From a virus: a stretch of 32,365 nucleotides of DNA. Under the pieces are notes generated by a model. It had not been told where the DNA came from. It made no database searches and saw only the letters and a program-made list of their open reading frames with translations. Every line of letters starts with the position of its first letter. Position 1 is the first letter of the stretch. This document shows, piece by piece, positions 1-8,903 of the stretch. The stretch covers positions 1 to 32,365 of the IMG/VR virus record IMGVR_UViG_3300035162_001487, one strand, 5' to 3'. Both the position numbers and the translations under genes were made by a program.

Positions 1-3000
1 TACAAAAAGCAAATAAAACTGCAGTAGATTTATTAGGTCCTAATCCAACTTCTATAGATATGATTGATGCTGGTATAAGAACTAGAACAACAAGAAGCGC
101 TACTAAAGCTGGAGATATTAAAATAGGTGATATAGTTTTACATAGAGGTAAATCTGCAGACGGTACAGAAAAAATGATTTATGCTAAAGTTACAAACATA
201 CATCCTAAAGGTTCTGAAGGATATAAAGGAACTTGGTCTAAAGAAGGTTGGACTGCAGAAGGCGTTGATACTATAGATAGATTTGCTAATGGAGCTATGG
301 CAATTGAATTTGAAGTTGTTGGAAATTACATGAGTAAGTCTGATGCACAATTAATAAAAGATCAAACTCAAACACCTGAACAAAAAGAAGAAGTACTTAC
401 TGCAGATGAGCTTACAAATCATTCTGGAGGTGCATATGGTGCAGATACATTCTTTGATAGTATAGGTAGGGATTTTAATGTTCTTAATCACAATCATTAT
501 AAATCTCCTAATGATGCTAAAGTTTCTGCTACTCTTAAAAATGCAGGTGTAGAAGCTAAAGTTTTAACTGATAAGCAAATGGATGAAGCTTATAGAGCTT
601 TAGATAAATTAACAGGAAAAACTAATTCTAGAAATAAAATTAACGATTTACTTGCTAGAAATTATTTCCAAGTTAAAAATGCAGATGCAGTATATGCTAT
701 AGCTCCATTAAATGAAAGAGGTACAGATGTAAAAGGTGGTACAAGCTATGCTGTAAACTATGCTAAACGTATGAAGAAACCTATTTATGTATGGGATATA
801 AATACTGAAAGTTGGTTTAAGTGGGCAGGTAAATCTTTTGTATCAACTGAAACTCCTAAGTTAACTAGAAACTTTGCTGGAATTGGTAGTAGAGACATAC
901 AAAACTACAATGTACTTAAAGATGGTAAATGGATACCTAGACCTAGTTATGTTGGTAGTGTAAAAGCTTCAGCAGCTTTTGCAGCAATCACAGAGTTGTA
1001 TGAAAATACTCTTACGTCAAGTCCTGTTCCTGTTAATTCTGTAGAAGTTGGAAGGTTTGTAGGATACAAAGGAAATGTTTATATTGCTTTAATGGAAACA
1101 AATCAAGGTTGGCAAATATATAATCCTAGATTTGAAGGACCAAATTCTAAGTTAAATGTAAAGTTAGAAAATCTTAAACCAATGAAACAAAAAGCTGATT
1201 TGGTATTAGATGATAAGACTAATAGATTATATTTAATTACGCCAGATAAAAATATCATATCTCTTACTACAGGTAAGCTTATGAAGTGGGCTAAGAATAA
1301 TGGTGACAGAATAAGAATACTTTCTTTAGTTGATAAAAAAGAATCTGAAAAACCACCTGTTGAATTAAATGCTGGTCAAACATTTACAGGTCTTACCTTT
1401 AACGAAGGTCAAGCAGATGCTATTAAAAAGATGAAAGAGTTTTTAAACTCAGATGAGCAAGAATTTGTATTAGAAGGTAAAGCTGGTACAGGTAAAACAA
1501 CTGTAATGAAAGAAGTATTACTTGCTTATCAAAACTCTAAAGAAAATAGAAAGAAAAAGATACTTATAGGAGCTTTAAGCTGGCAAGCTACTAATGTGCT
1601 TGATAGTACACTAAAAGGTAAGCCAAAATTAATATATGAAAAAAATTCTCTTGCTGGAATGCTTGATCAAAAAATGGATGAGATAACCCATAAAATGACT
1701 AAAGCTAAATATTCTACAGAAGGTGGTAAAGTTGGTTCAGCAAATTTAGTTATTATAGATGAGGCTTCTATGGTAAATGAACAACACCTGGAGATATTAC
1801 GAGATCAAGCTCTTAAAATTGGTGAGGATATAAAAATTATATATTTGGGTGATAGAGGTCAGCTGCCTCCTATTAGAGAATTTAAGTCAAATGAAAATTC
1901 ACCTGTATTTAAAGTAGAGAATAGAGCAGAATTATTAGAAAGAGTTAGACAAGGAGAGGAGTCACCTATACTTCCGTATGCAGATTTATATTGGAACAAT
2001 GCAGATAATGAAAATCCTGTAGCAGATCCTGCAAACGGTAATAGAAGCAGTGTAACTCAACAAGATGGTCAGTTATTATTTGTAGATGGTTCTTCAGCAA
2101 TTGATATAACAATTCAAGAGTATAAGAAAGCAATTGAGTCTGAAAATTATGATTTAATAAAATATGTTACTTATACTAATGTAAGAAGATTTAGAGTAAA
2201 TAAAGAAATACATCAGGCAATTTTTGGTGAGGATGCTCATTTTTACACACCAACAACTCCAGTAAGGTTTAATGCACCTTATGATGCTTTAGAGAACAAA
2301 GACGAAATTAGCTTTATAAATTCTGATCAAGCTGTGGTTAATAAAATTATAGAACAAGGAGAAGACGAATACGGGATTGCATTTGTAAAATTAGAAATCC
2401 TTACTCCTTTAAGTTCAAAACCTGTTACTATAACAACTGTAGATTACACAAAAGAAGCTCTTAAAGATAAGCTGGTAGATAATGCATATAACATGCGACT
2501 TACTAAACTAAATGCTAGATATAACAGAATAAAAAATGATCTTAAGTCTAGTAGAGCACAAGTAAAGGCTGCGTTAAATGAGTATTTAGACTATAAAAAG
2601 AGATATGCTCCTATTAGTCAGGATTATGCTGTTACATCTCATAAGTCTCAAGGCTCTACTTATAATACTGTTATTGTAGACGAGGTAGACATTTATAATG
2701 TGAAAGCTTTGACTCCAAAAGTAAGATCTAATTCTATGTATACTGGTATAACTAGAGCTAAAAATAATGTTCTGATTGTATCTAATAGAACTACACCTTA
2801 CCAAGGTAAAATTACTTTACTAGAAGATGCTGCAGTGCAGATTAATCAAAGTACTGGTGTAGATACAAAGCTTGCTAAATTTTATGAGTCTTTGACACCA
2901 AGTCAAATTGAAAAATTAGGTGTAGATTCTGCACAAGCTTTACAAGAAAAATATGATAATCTTGCTTTTGCTGATACAGAAAATAGTTATACAATAGAAG

Positions 3001-3038
3001 ACTTTATTCTAGATCAAACTGAAAAATGTAAATTATAA
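1..3038 (+). CDS. Giant multidomain protein, C-terminal part: ASCH/PUA-like, SLOG-like and PIF1/RecD2-type SF1 helicase (5'-partial)
   Basis: The frame is open to the left edge (first whole codon at 3), so the first in-frame ATG at 60 is probably internal and the gene is N-terminally cut by the window. Counting from that Met: residues about 25-105 look like an ASCH/PUA-type domain (VGDI...WSKEGW pattern). Residues about 115-285 look like a SLOG/DprA-type nucleotide-binding domain (GGAYGAD at about 122, FAGIGSR at about 271). Residues about 440-920 are an SF1B helicase of the PIF1/RecD2/Dda kind: Walker A EGKAGTGKTT at about 472, Walker B VIIDEAS at about 565, LGDRGQLPP motif III, SHKSQGSTYNTV motif V and YTGITRAKN motif VI. 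Such helicases unwind DNA 5'-3'. Fusion into a giant late-strand protein suggests it is packaged or ejected with the genome, or is a polyprotein. The helicase call is firm; the two upstream domains are moderate. Confidence 0.85.
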   Translation, partial: QKANKTAVDLLGPNPTSIDMIDAGIRTRTTRSATKAGDIKIGDIVLHRGKSADGTEKMIYAKVTNIHPKGSEGYKGTWSKEGWTAEGVDTIDRFANGAMAIEFEVVGNYMSKSDAQLIKDQTQTPEQKEEVLTADELTNHSGGAYGADTFFDSIGRDFNVLNHNHYKSPNDAKVSATLKNAGVEAKVLTDKQMDEAYRALDKLTGKTNSRNKINDLLARNYFQVKNADAVYAIAPLNERGTDVKGGTSYAVNYAKRMKKPIYVWDINTESWFKWAGKSFVSTETPKLTRNFAGIGSRDIQNYNVLKDGKWIPRPSYVGSVKASAAFAAITELYENTLTSSPVPVNSVEVGRFVGYKGNVYIALMETNQGWQIYNPRFEGPNSKLNVKLENLKPMKQKADLVLDDKTNRLYLITPDKNIISLTTGKLMKWAKNNGDRIRILSLVDKKESEKPPVELNAGQTFTGLTFNEGQADAIKKMKEFLNSDEQEFVLEGKAGTGKTTVMKEVLLAYQNSKENRKKKILIGALSWQATNVLDSTLKGKPKLIYEKNSLAGMLDQKMDEITHKMTKAKYSTEGGKVGSANLVIIDEASMVNEQHLEILRDQALKIGEDIKIIYLGDRGQLPPIREFKSNENSPVFKVENRAELLERVRQGEESPILPYADLYWNNADNENPVADPANGNRSSVTQQDGQLLFVDGSSAIDITIQEYKKAIESENYDLIKYVTYTNVRRFRVNKEIHQAIFGEDAHFYTPTTPVRFNAPYDALENKDEISFINSDQAVVNKIIEQGEDEYGIAFVKLEILTPLSSKPVTITTVDYTKEALKDKLVDNAYNMRLTKLNARYNRIKNDLKSSRAQVKAALNEYLDYKKRYAPISQDYAVTSHKSQGSTYNTVIVDEVDIYNVKALTPKVRSNSMYTGITRAKNNVLIVSNRTTPYQGKITLLEDAAVQINQSTGVDTKLAKFYESLTPSQIEKLGVDSAQALQEKYDNLAFADTENSYTIEDFILDQTEKCKL

Positions 3039-3042
3039 TAAA

Positions 3043-3936
3043 ATGGGTTGTATAAATAGATTAAGTGATAACTACATAAAGCTTGCCAATAGATATGGTG
3101 AAGATGTAACTAATGTATTAATAAGAACTAATCCAAAAAATAGAAATACATTAAGGGATGAAAACTTTTACATACCTTCTATATCTGAAGTAAATAAAAT
3201 TATTAAAAGTAAACCTGGCGAAGCTTCGCAAAAACTAGTTGATAAACTAGAGCAGAATCCTTATATGAATATAGATGGAATTGCTTCTCTTCTTAGAGGT
3301 GTTATAAACAAGAAAAAAAATACATTAGGTGAAGATGTATATCTTATAACTAAAGGAGATACTTCGGGTATATTGCAAAGAGAAATCTCTAATACAGAAG
3401 TTTATAGACCTAATCTAAAAGCAATGAGATTCTTAGAAAGAAAGTATCCTGATATATTTGAACTTCAAAGTACAAGAAATGATTTTACTTATAAAGTGAT
3501 AATCACACCAAGAATAAAAGAAACTGCAGCTCAAGAAGAGGCTACTTCTTTTTCAATACAAAATAGTTTAGATACATATAGATCTCTTACTGAAAGACTA
3601 GGATATTCTCCTATATCATTTGAAGTAGGAAACCATAGATGGGTACAAACAAATGGATCTTTATATAACTTAATTAATAAATTTAACTATACTGTATTAG
3701 AAAGAAATGTAAATTTACAATCAGGTGCAGTTCAAGAAAGACGTGTTCCAGTTAATGAAAAAGAACGCAACATGATGATAGGTGAAGTTCAAGAACTTAA
3801 AAATGTAGAATCTATAAATATAGCACTAGGTTTAAAAGGTTACTTTATAGAAGATATATTAGATCAAATGAGAAATGCAGAAACTCAACAAGAGCTTATG
3901 CTAGCATATAAAAAAATATTAAAAACACTTTGTTAA
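3043..3936 (+). CDS. Hypothetical protein, 297 aa, late/virion block
   Basis: I do not recognise a domain. The protein is soluble-looking, basic and mixed helix/strand, with no signal peptide or membrane segment. It begins 4 nt after the helicase polyprotein's stop and ends 1 nt before the next ATG, so the three late genes are almost certainly co-transcribed and translationally coupled. Position between two giant proteins suggests a virion-associated or internal protein, but that is inference from context only. It lacks the motifs of an RNA polymerase, protease or peptidoglycan hydrolase. Confidence 0.75.
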   Translation: MGCINRLSDNYIKLANRYGEDVTNVLIRTNPKNRNTLRDENFYIPSISEVNKIIKSKPGEASQKLVDKLEQNPYMNIDGIASLLRGVINKKKNTLGEDVYLITKGDTSGILQREISNTEVYRPNLKAMRFLERKYPDIFELQSTRNDFTYKVIITPRIKETAAQEEATSFSIQNSLDTYRSLTERLGYSPISFEVGNHRWVQTNGSLYNLINKFNYTVLERNVNLQSGAVQERRVPVNEKERNMMIGEVQELKNVESINIALGLKGYFIEDILDQMRNAETQQELMLAYKKILKTLC

Positions 3937-3937
3937 A

Positions 3938-6900
3938 ATGGCAGCAACATGTCCCAATAAAAAAACAGTTCAGTGGAAGCAAGTAATGCGAAAAGCTAAT
4001 GGCAATGAAGACATGGCTTTAGAAATATGGATTGAAGAAGGTTATGCAGAAAACCCAGACTTAAATATTGAAGAAGTATCTGAGGATGTTGAAGATCTTC
4101 AAGAAGCTGAAGAAGTTAGTGCTGAAGAAAAAGCTGATGATATAGAATCTTTAGCAGATAGGACCGTATTGTATTTAAGAAAAAGAATTGATACTATACA
4201 AAAGACTAAAACTAAAAGTCAAAAGGAACAAAGACGACAAACAAATAGACTTAGAAGATTAATAAAAAATATTGAAGCTGCAGAAGGTGTAAAATCAATA
4301 ACTATGTTTGTTGATGAAGCTTATAAACAATCTCTCCAGAGTAAAAAGTTGATGAAAGAATTTACAGCTAAAGCTACTGATCCTGATTCAAATAGAAAAG
4401 ATCTTTTAAATGAGCTCATGGCCTTGAATGATTATGCTCATAGTTATAATTTCTTAGATGAGATTAATAAAAAAGATGTCTTTGATTATTTTAATAGTAC
4501 AGAGCAAGAGTCTCAAGCTATATTTGAAACAGATGAAGAAGGTAAATCAGAATTATCTTCACAGCAAAAGCTTAAAGAAGCTTTATCTATAAGAGATACT
4601 ATTAAACAAAGAGTTCTTACTGAATCCATTCCTTTGATGGCTGACTTTTTATTAGATGCAAGATCTACATATTCTGCTGAAGGTATGAAAAGAGAGATTG
4701 AAGTTATCAATCAGCAGATTAAAGATATTCAAGAATCTAGCAGATCTGATAAAAGTAAAGAGTCAATGATAAAGGCTAAGAAAGTACAACTTACAATGTT
4801 GAGTACTAAGGCTGCTGATAAAGCTGGAATGATTAAAATACTTCAGCAAGCTGCTGTAGATGAAGGAGTCTTTGATTACTTGATAGGTCCCCTTATTAGT
4901 TCTCAGGATAGTGCAATTGCTCTATTTGCAAAGGCTGTAAAAGATCAATTTGAATTGGCTAGACTAGATGATATAGAAGCTAAAAGAATGGTGGCAGATG
5001 CCTTCAAAGCTTATCTAGGTCAAGCTAAAGGTAATAGAGATAATCCAAAACAATTTAATGAGGGTTTATTTGAAATACAGCAGAAACCTATATATGAGCG
5101 TGTAGCATCAGAAAAAAATCCAAACTTTTTTTATACTCGAAAAAAAAGAGATGAAGAAGGTAACATTATATATGAAGACGAAGTTCATTTTGTATCTAAA
5201 TATGACTATAAAAAATATGGTGAGGTAACTTCCGCTTGGCATAAAGCTAATCCAGAACCTTATGCTAACATAAATAAGAATAAACTCACACCTATTCAAA
5301 GAAATGAGGTAAAAAACTGGAAAGAGTTTAGAAAAAAAGATTTATATGCTAAGATACTAAAGAAAAAATCTCAAGATGAGATTGATAAAATTGACAAAGA
5401 AAAAGATAGAGAAAGAAATTCAGGCATCATGGATGCTGAACAATATAATGAGTGGTATAGCTTTCATAGAGATCGGGAAATAAGTGAACCAGCAGATGAA
5501 TTTATAAGTGAAAAGTGGCTAACCATGTATAATATGGATGGTACTGCTAAAAATGAAATGGGTAAATATCATAAAACTCTTACAGACATGTATTATGCTG
5601 CACAAGAGAAAATACCTGAATCACAAAGACCTGGTTCAAAAATACCTTCTGTTGCTAAAAAAGATTTAGAAAGATTATTAGATGAAGGTATTACTAACTT
5701 GGCTAGAACTAAAGTCAAAGAAGGACTGTACATGCAGTCTTATGATATTGAAACAGAAATACAAAGTATTGACGGTACAGCAGTTAGTTTTCTACCTGTG
5801 TATTTTACACAACCTATTGACACAAAAGATGTAAGTTATGATTTAGCTAGTTCTGTATTATTGTTTAATCAGATGGCTAATAAATATGATGCAATGAATG
5901 AAATCAATGGGGAAATAAATTTAATGAAGCGTATTATAGGTGAAAGAGAAGTACCTAAATTTAATAAAACTACTGGAGAAAAGGTATATGATTCTTTTGC
6001 TGCAAAATTTGGGTATGAAAATTATGTGAGAGCAAATGGAGAATCATGGAGTAAACTGCATTTAGATGCATTTATTGATATGGTTGTCTATGGTGAGATG
6101 CAAAAGAAGGAAGAAATTTTTGGAACTAATATCTCTTGGCAAAAACTTAGTAATACTATAACAGGTTTCTCTGCTATAACAACTATAGCTGCTGATTTAC
6201 TTAAAGGTGTGGCTAACGGATTACAAGGTAATATACAGTTAATTATTGAGTCTGCTGGATCAGAATTCTTTTCTATTAAAGATTATGCAAAAGGAACGGC
6301 TCAGTATGCTAAACATTTAACAGGAGTACTTGGTGACTTTGGTCAACCTACACCAACTAGTTTTATGGGAAGACTTGGTGAGTTATATGATCCATTACAA
6401 GGAGATTTCAGAGATCAGTATGGTAAAAAAGTTACTATGAGTACATTAAATAAACTTATGAGAACTGATACTTTATTCTTTAACCAGTATTTTGGTGAAC
6501 ATGAGATTCAATTTGTAGGAATGATTTCATTATTAAATGCTACAAAGGTTAGAGATAAAAATACTCAAGAGGAAATAAGTTTGTATGATGCTTACGAAAA
6601 ATATGATATAGAAAAAACTCATGAGAATATTGAGTTTATTATAGAAGAAGGTGGTATTAAAAAGTATAGACCTTTTACTGAAAAAGATAGACGTAGTGTT
6701 CAAGATAGATTACATGGTCTGAATAAAAAAATGCATGGTATATATAATAACTTTGACAAAGGTACTATACAAAGATTTGGTCTTGGTAGATTAGCCATGA
6801 TGTATAGAAAACACATGTATCCTGGGTTTAAACGAAGATGGAAAACATATTCTTGGGATGAAGAAATAGGCGCTGCATCAGAAGGTCATTATAATACTTT

Positions 6901-7399
6901 CTTTAAAGCATTTACGAGAGACTTAAGAACTTATCAAGGTAATATTACTAAACAATGGGGTTCATACAGTCCTTCTCAAAAAGCTAATATTAAAAGATCA
7001 TTGGCCGAATTCTCAATTATAGCATTGCTTATTGGTATGATTTCTATTCTTAAAATGAGTGCAGATGATGATGAAGATTTAAAAGAAAATTATGCTTTTA
7101 ACTTTTTATTATATGAAGCAATTAGAATGAAATCTGAATCATTTCAATACTTAAATCCTATAGATGTTTATAGAACTGTAAGGTCTCCATCTGCTGCTCT
7201 TACAACTATAGAAAAAATGATTAGGTTTATAAATCAAATAATATTTGCACCTACTGAAGAATATAAAAGAAAAACAGGAAAGTTTGAAAAGGGTGATAAT
7301 AAAGCTTGGGCATACTTTTTAAAAATGATTGGATTGCCTGGATACAATAAAAATCCAAGAGAAGCTGTTAAAATTTACGAAAGTTTAACTAATATATAA
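3938..7399 (+). CDS. Large (1153 aa) probable internal/ejected virion protein
   Basis: Very long, charged, mostly helical protein. The N-terminal ~60 residues (MAATCPNKKTVQWKQVM then an acidic stretch with EEVSEDVEDLQEAEE) look like a small globular cap plus an acidic linker. Residues ~70-330 are Lys/Glu-rich and coiled-coil-like. The C-terminal half has a more hydrophobic, conserved-looking segment with one likely membrane-inserting stretch around residues 1025-1040 (IIALLIGMISILKM), followed by acidic ADDDEDL. Large late-strand proteins with a single late hydrophobic segment are commonly internal proteins ejected with phage DNA; no enzymatic motif is visible. The stop TAA overlaps the ATG of the next small gene (TAATG). 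The coding call is certain; the role is inferred from size, composition and context. Confidence 0.85.
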   Translation: MAATCPNKKTVQWKQVMRKANGNEDMALEIWIEEGYAENPDLNIEEVSEDVEDLQEAEEVSAEEKADDIESLADRTVLYLRKRIDTIQKTKTKSQKEQRRQTNRLRRLIKNIEAAEGVKSITMFVDEAYKQSLQSKKLMKEFTAKATDPDSNRKDLLNELMALNDYAHSYNFLDEINKKDVFDYFNSTEQESQAIFETDEEGKSELSSQQKLKEALSIRDTIKQRVLTESIPLMADFLLDARSTYSAEGMKREIEVINQQIKDIQESSRSDKSKESMIKAKKVQLTMLSTKAADKAGMIKILQQAAVDEGVFDYLIGPLISSQDSAIALFAKAVKDQFELARLDDIEAKRMVADAFKAYLGQAKGNRDNPKQFNEGLFEIQQKPIYERVASEKNPNFFYTRKKRDEEGNIIYEDEVHFVSKYDYKKYGEVTSAWHKANPEPYANINKNKLTPIQRNEVKNWKEFRKKDLYAKILKKKSQDEIDKIDKEKDRERNSGIMDAEQYNEWYSFHRDREISEPADEFISEKWLTMYNMDGTAKNEMGKYHKTLTDMYYAAQEKIPESQRPGSKIPSVAKKDLERLLDEGITNLARTKVKEGLYMQSYDIETEIQSIDGTAVSFLPVYFTQPIDTKDVSYDLASSVLLFNQMANKYDAMNEINGEINLMKRIIGEREVPKFNKTTGEKVYDSFAAKFGYENYVRANGESWSKLHLDAFIDMVVYGEMQKKEEIFGTNISWQKLSNTITGFSAITTIAADLLKGVANGLQGNIQLIIESAGSEFFSIKDYAKGTAQYAKHLTGVLGDFGQPTPTSFMGRLGELYDPLQGDFRDQYGKKVTMSTLNKLMRTDTLFFNQYFGEHEIQFVGMISLLNATKVRDKNTQEEISLYDAYEKYDIEKTHENIEFIIEEGGIKKYRPFTEKDRRSVQDRLHGLNKKMHGIYNNFDKGTIQRFGLGRLAMMYRKHMYPGFKRRWKTYSWDEEIGAASEGHYNTFFKAFTRDLRTYQGNITKQWGSYSPSQKANIKRSLAEFSIIALLIGMISILKMSADDDEDLKENYAFNFLLYEAIRMKSESFQYLNPIDVYRTVRSPSAALTTIEKMIRFINQIIFAPTEEYKRKTGKFEKGDNKAWAYFLKMIGLPGYNKNPREAVKIYESLTNI

Positions 7400-7548
7400 T
7401 GGGGTGGCAATTAGACATAGCTTTTCATTGGCCTCATGATAGATGTGCATTAGGATGGGAATATATAGGATCCTCAGAAGAAGACCCTATGGATACATTT
7501 ACACTGTATCTTTTGATATGTACAATATCATTGCATCTATATAGGTAA
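7399..7548 (+). CDS. 49-aa microprotein at the end of the late operon
   Basis: ATG at 7399 overlaps the TAA of the 1153-aa gene in the arrangement TAATG, a coupling used repeatedly in this genome. The product starts MGWQLDIAFHWPHDRCALGW and ends with a hydrophobic stretch (TLYLLICTISLHLY) that could be a short membrane anchor. The N-terminal half is rich in Trp/His/Asp and looks like a constrained folded motif rather than random translation. It is the last gene before the convergent terminator. No family assignment; a conserved small virion or membrane protein is plausible. Confidence 0.6.
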   Translation: MGWQLDIAFHWPHDRCALGWEYIGSSEEDPMDTFTLYLLICTISLHLYR

Positions 7549-7581
7549 AAAAAAAGGGAGACAGCCTAAGCCATCTCCCTT
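7547..7581 (-). terminator. Rho-independent terminator of the right-hand (-) transcript
   Basis: AAGGGAGA (7554-7561) pairs with TCTCCCTT (7574-7581): 8 bp with a 12-nt loop. On the minus strand the stem is followed by a run of about nine T. It lies 20 nt past the stop of the DUF932-like gene. On the plus strand nothing T-rich follows, so it serves the minus transcript and blocks read-through into the convergent late operon. Confidence 0.85.
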
Positions 7582-7600
7582 GTAGTTATTCATATTGGTT

Positions 7601-8902
7601 TTATGCAAAATCAAAATCAACATCTCCTGATTGAACATCTTCCTCATCATCATTTGCAACTGGTGCAAAATCTAAATCAAAATCTGGTTCTCCTTTAACA
7701 GTGTTGTCTATATCTTCATCACTGACTGAATTATTAGCTGCTGCTTCTTGAGCCATTTGCTGATCAACAGCTTCTTGGCCTTTGATTAACTCTGTAGCTT
7801 CTTCATCTGTGACTTCATCACATACTTCAGCTACTGCAGCTTCATCTTCTTTGATACGTTCAGCAATTTGATCTTTATCATATACATGTTCATTATCTTC
7901 TTCAATATGAACATTAAGAGTCTCTTCAGTCTTCATCTCTTGCATCTCAGCATCAGCTTCAAAATCATCATCAGTGTCAGATAACTTATCACCATCAGGT
8001 ATTCCTGTAATTTCAGGACTATCATCTACAGGTTCTTCATCATCTTCTTCAGATTCAACTTCCGCAATCATATCTTCTAGATCTACCTGAGCAGGGTCCT
8101 TGGTCTCTTCTGGTGAATTCTCAGGTATTGTATCTACAGTGGCTTTATCATCTACTGTAGCTTCATTACCCTCTCCGTCTTCTACTTTATTAAACTTAAA
8201 GGTTTCAGAAACAAACCAATGAAGAACTCTTTGATCTTCCATCCAAGTCTTTGGATGTGATTGCTGTAGAGCTATAGTAACAAAGTTGTAGAACTCCCAC
8301 AGTGTACCTGGTGCAGTACATTTATAAGTTGGTCTACTCATTTGTTGCTTAATCATACTAGCTTGTTCAGTAGTCAAGATATCATGTTCAGCAAACAGCA
8401 TGCCTAATAGCTGTGCTTGCTTTCTAACATCTAGATTGATCTTTTTCATGACTTCTTTATCAGAAACCAATTGATCATAATACATCTTAGCAAGTTTTAC
8501 TTGCTCTTCTATGGTTTCTTTAGTTTCTGTATCTGCAGAACCTGTGTGCTTTCTGGCCCATGATCCCATGTCCCCACAAACTAAACTTGTATTGTTTACA
8601 CTATGAATTGCACCAACTCCACATTTAAACCTCATTTGTTTATTATAACTGTTTGACCATGCAAACATCATTGATAACTCTGGATCTTCTCCAAAGTTTA
8701 AAGTATATATAGCTGAAGCTATGTTACCATCATGTGTGGCTCTATAGTTTTCATTTGTTATACTAAATCCAGCATCTTCTAATGCTTCAGTTGACAAGTC
8801 CATTACAGACTTGTGGCTTATTACGGTATATGAATCAGCATGATTTGGAAGTGTAACATCTATTAGATCTTGTCTTCCGTAACTTTTGATTTTTCTAGGC
8901 AT
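7601..8902 (-). CDS. DUF932-like protein with long acidic disordered tail (433 aa)
   Basis: Residues ~1-250 resemble the DUF932 family of phage/plasmid proteins: a strand-rich first part, then a Cys/Asn-containing segment (SLVCGDMGSWARKHTGS) and a helical region. Molecular function of that family is unknown. From ~residue 255 the protein is extremely Asp/Glu-rich and surely disordered, ending DVDFDFA. I chose ATG 8902, 1 nt after the polymerase stop, over an upstream in-frame ATG at 8938 inside the polymerase gene, because stop-adjacent starts are the rule here. It is the last gene of the minus transcript, directly behind the polymerase and followed by a terminator. The acidic tail ending in Phe-Ala suggests a DNA-mimic or protein-docking role near the replisome (inference). 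Confidence 0.7.
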   Translation of the reverse strand: MPRKIKSYGRQDLIDVTLPNHADSYTVISHKSVMDLSTEALEDAGFSITNENYRATHDGNIASAIYTLNFGEDPELSMMFAWSNSYNKQMRFKCGVGAIHSVNNTSLVCGDMGSWARKHTGSADTETKETIEEQVKLAKMYYDQLVSDKEVMKKINLDVRKQAQLLGMLFAEHDILTTEQASMIKQQMSRPTYKCTAPGTLWEFYNFVTIALQQSHPKTWMEDQRVLHWFVSETFKFNKVEDGEGNEATVDDKATVDTIPENSPEETKDPAQVDLEDMIAEVESEEDDEEPVDDSPEITGIPDGDKLSDTDDDFEADAEMQEMKTEETLNVHIEEDNEHVYDKDQIAERIKEDEAAVAEVCDEVTDEEATELIKGQEAVDQQMAQEAAANNSVSDEDIDNTVKGEPDFDLDFAPVANDDEEDVQSGDVDFDFA

Positions 8903-8903
8903 A

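Noticed and set aside
7554-7581. Same hairpin as a terminator for the plus-strand late operon
   Set aside because: No T-run follows it in the plus direction; it is placed and oriented for the minus transcript.
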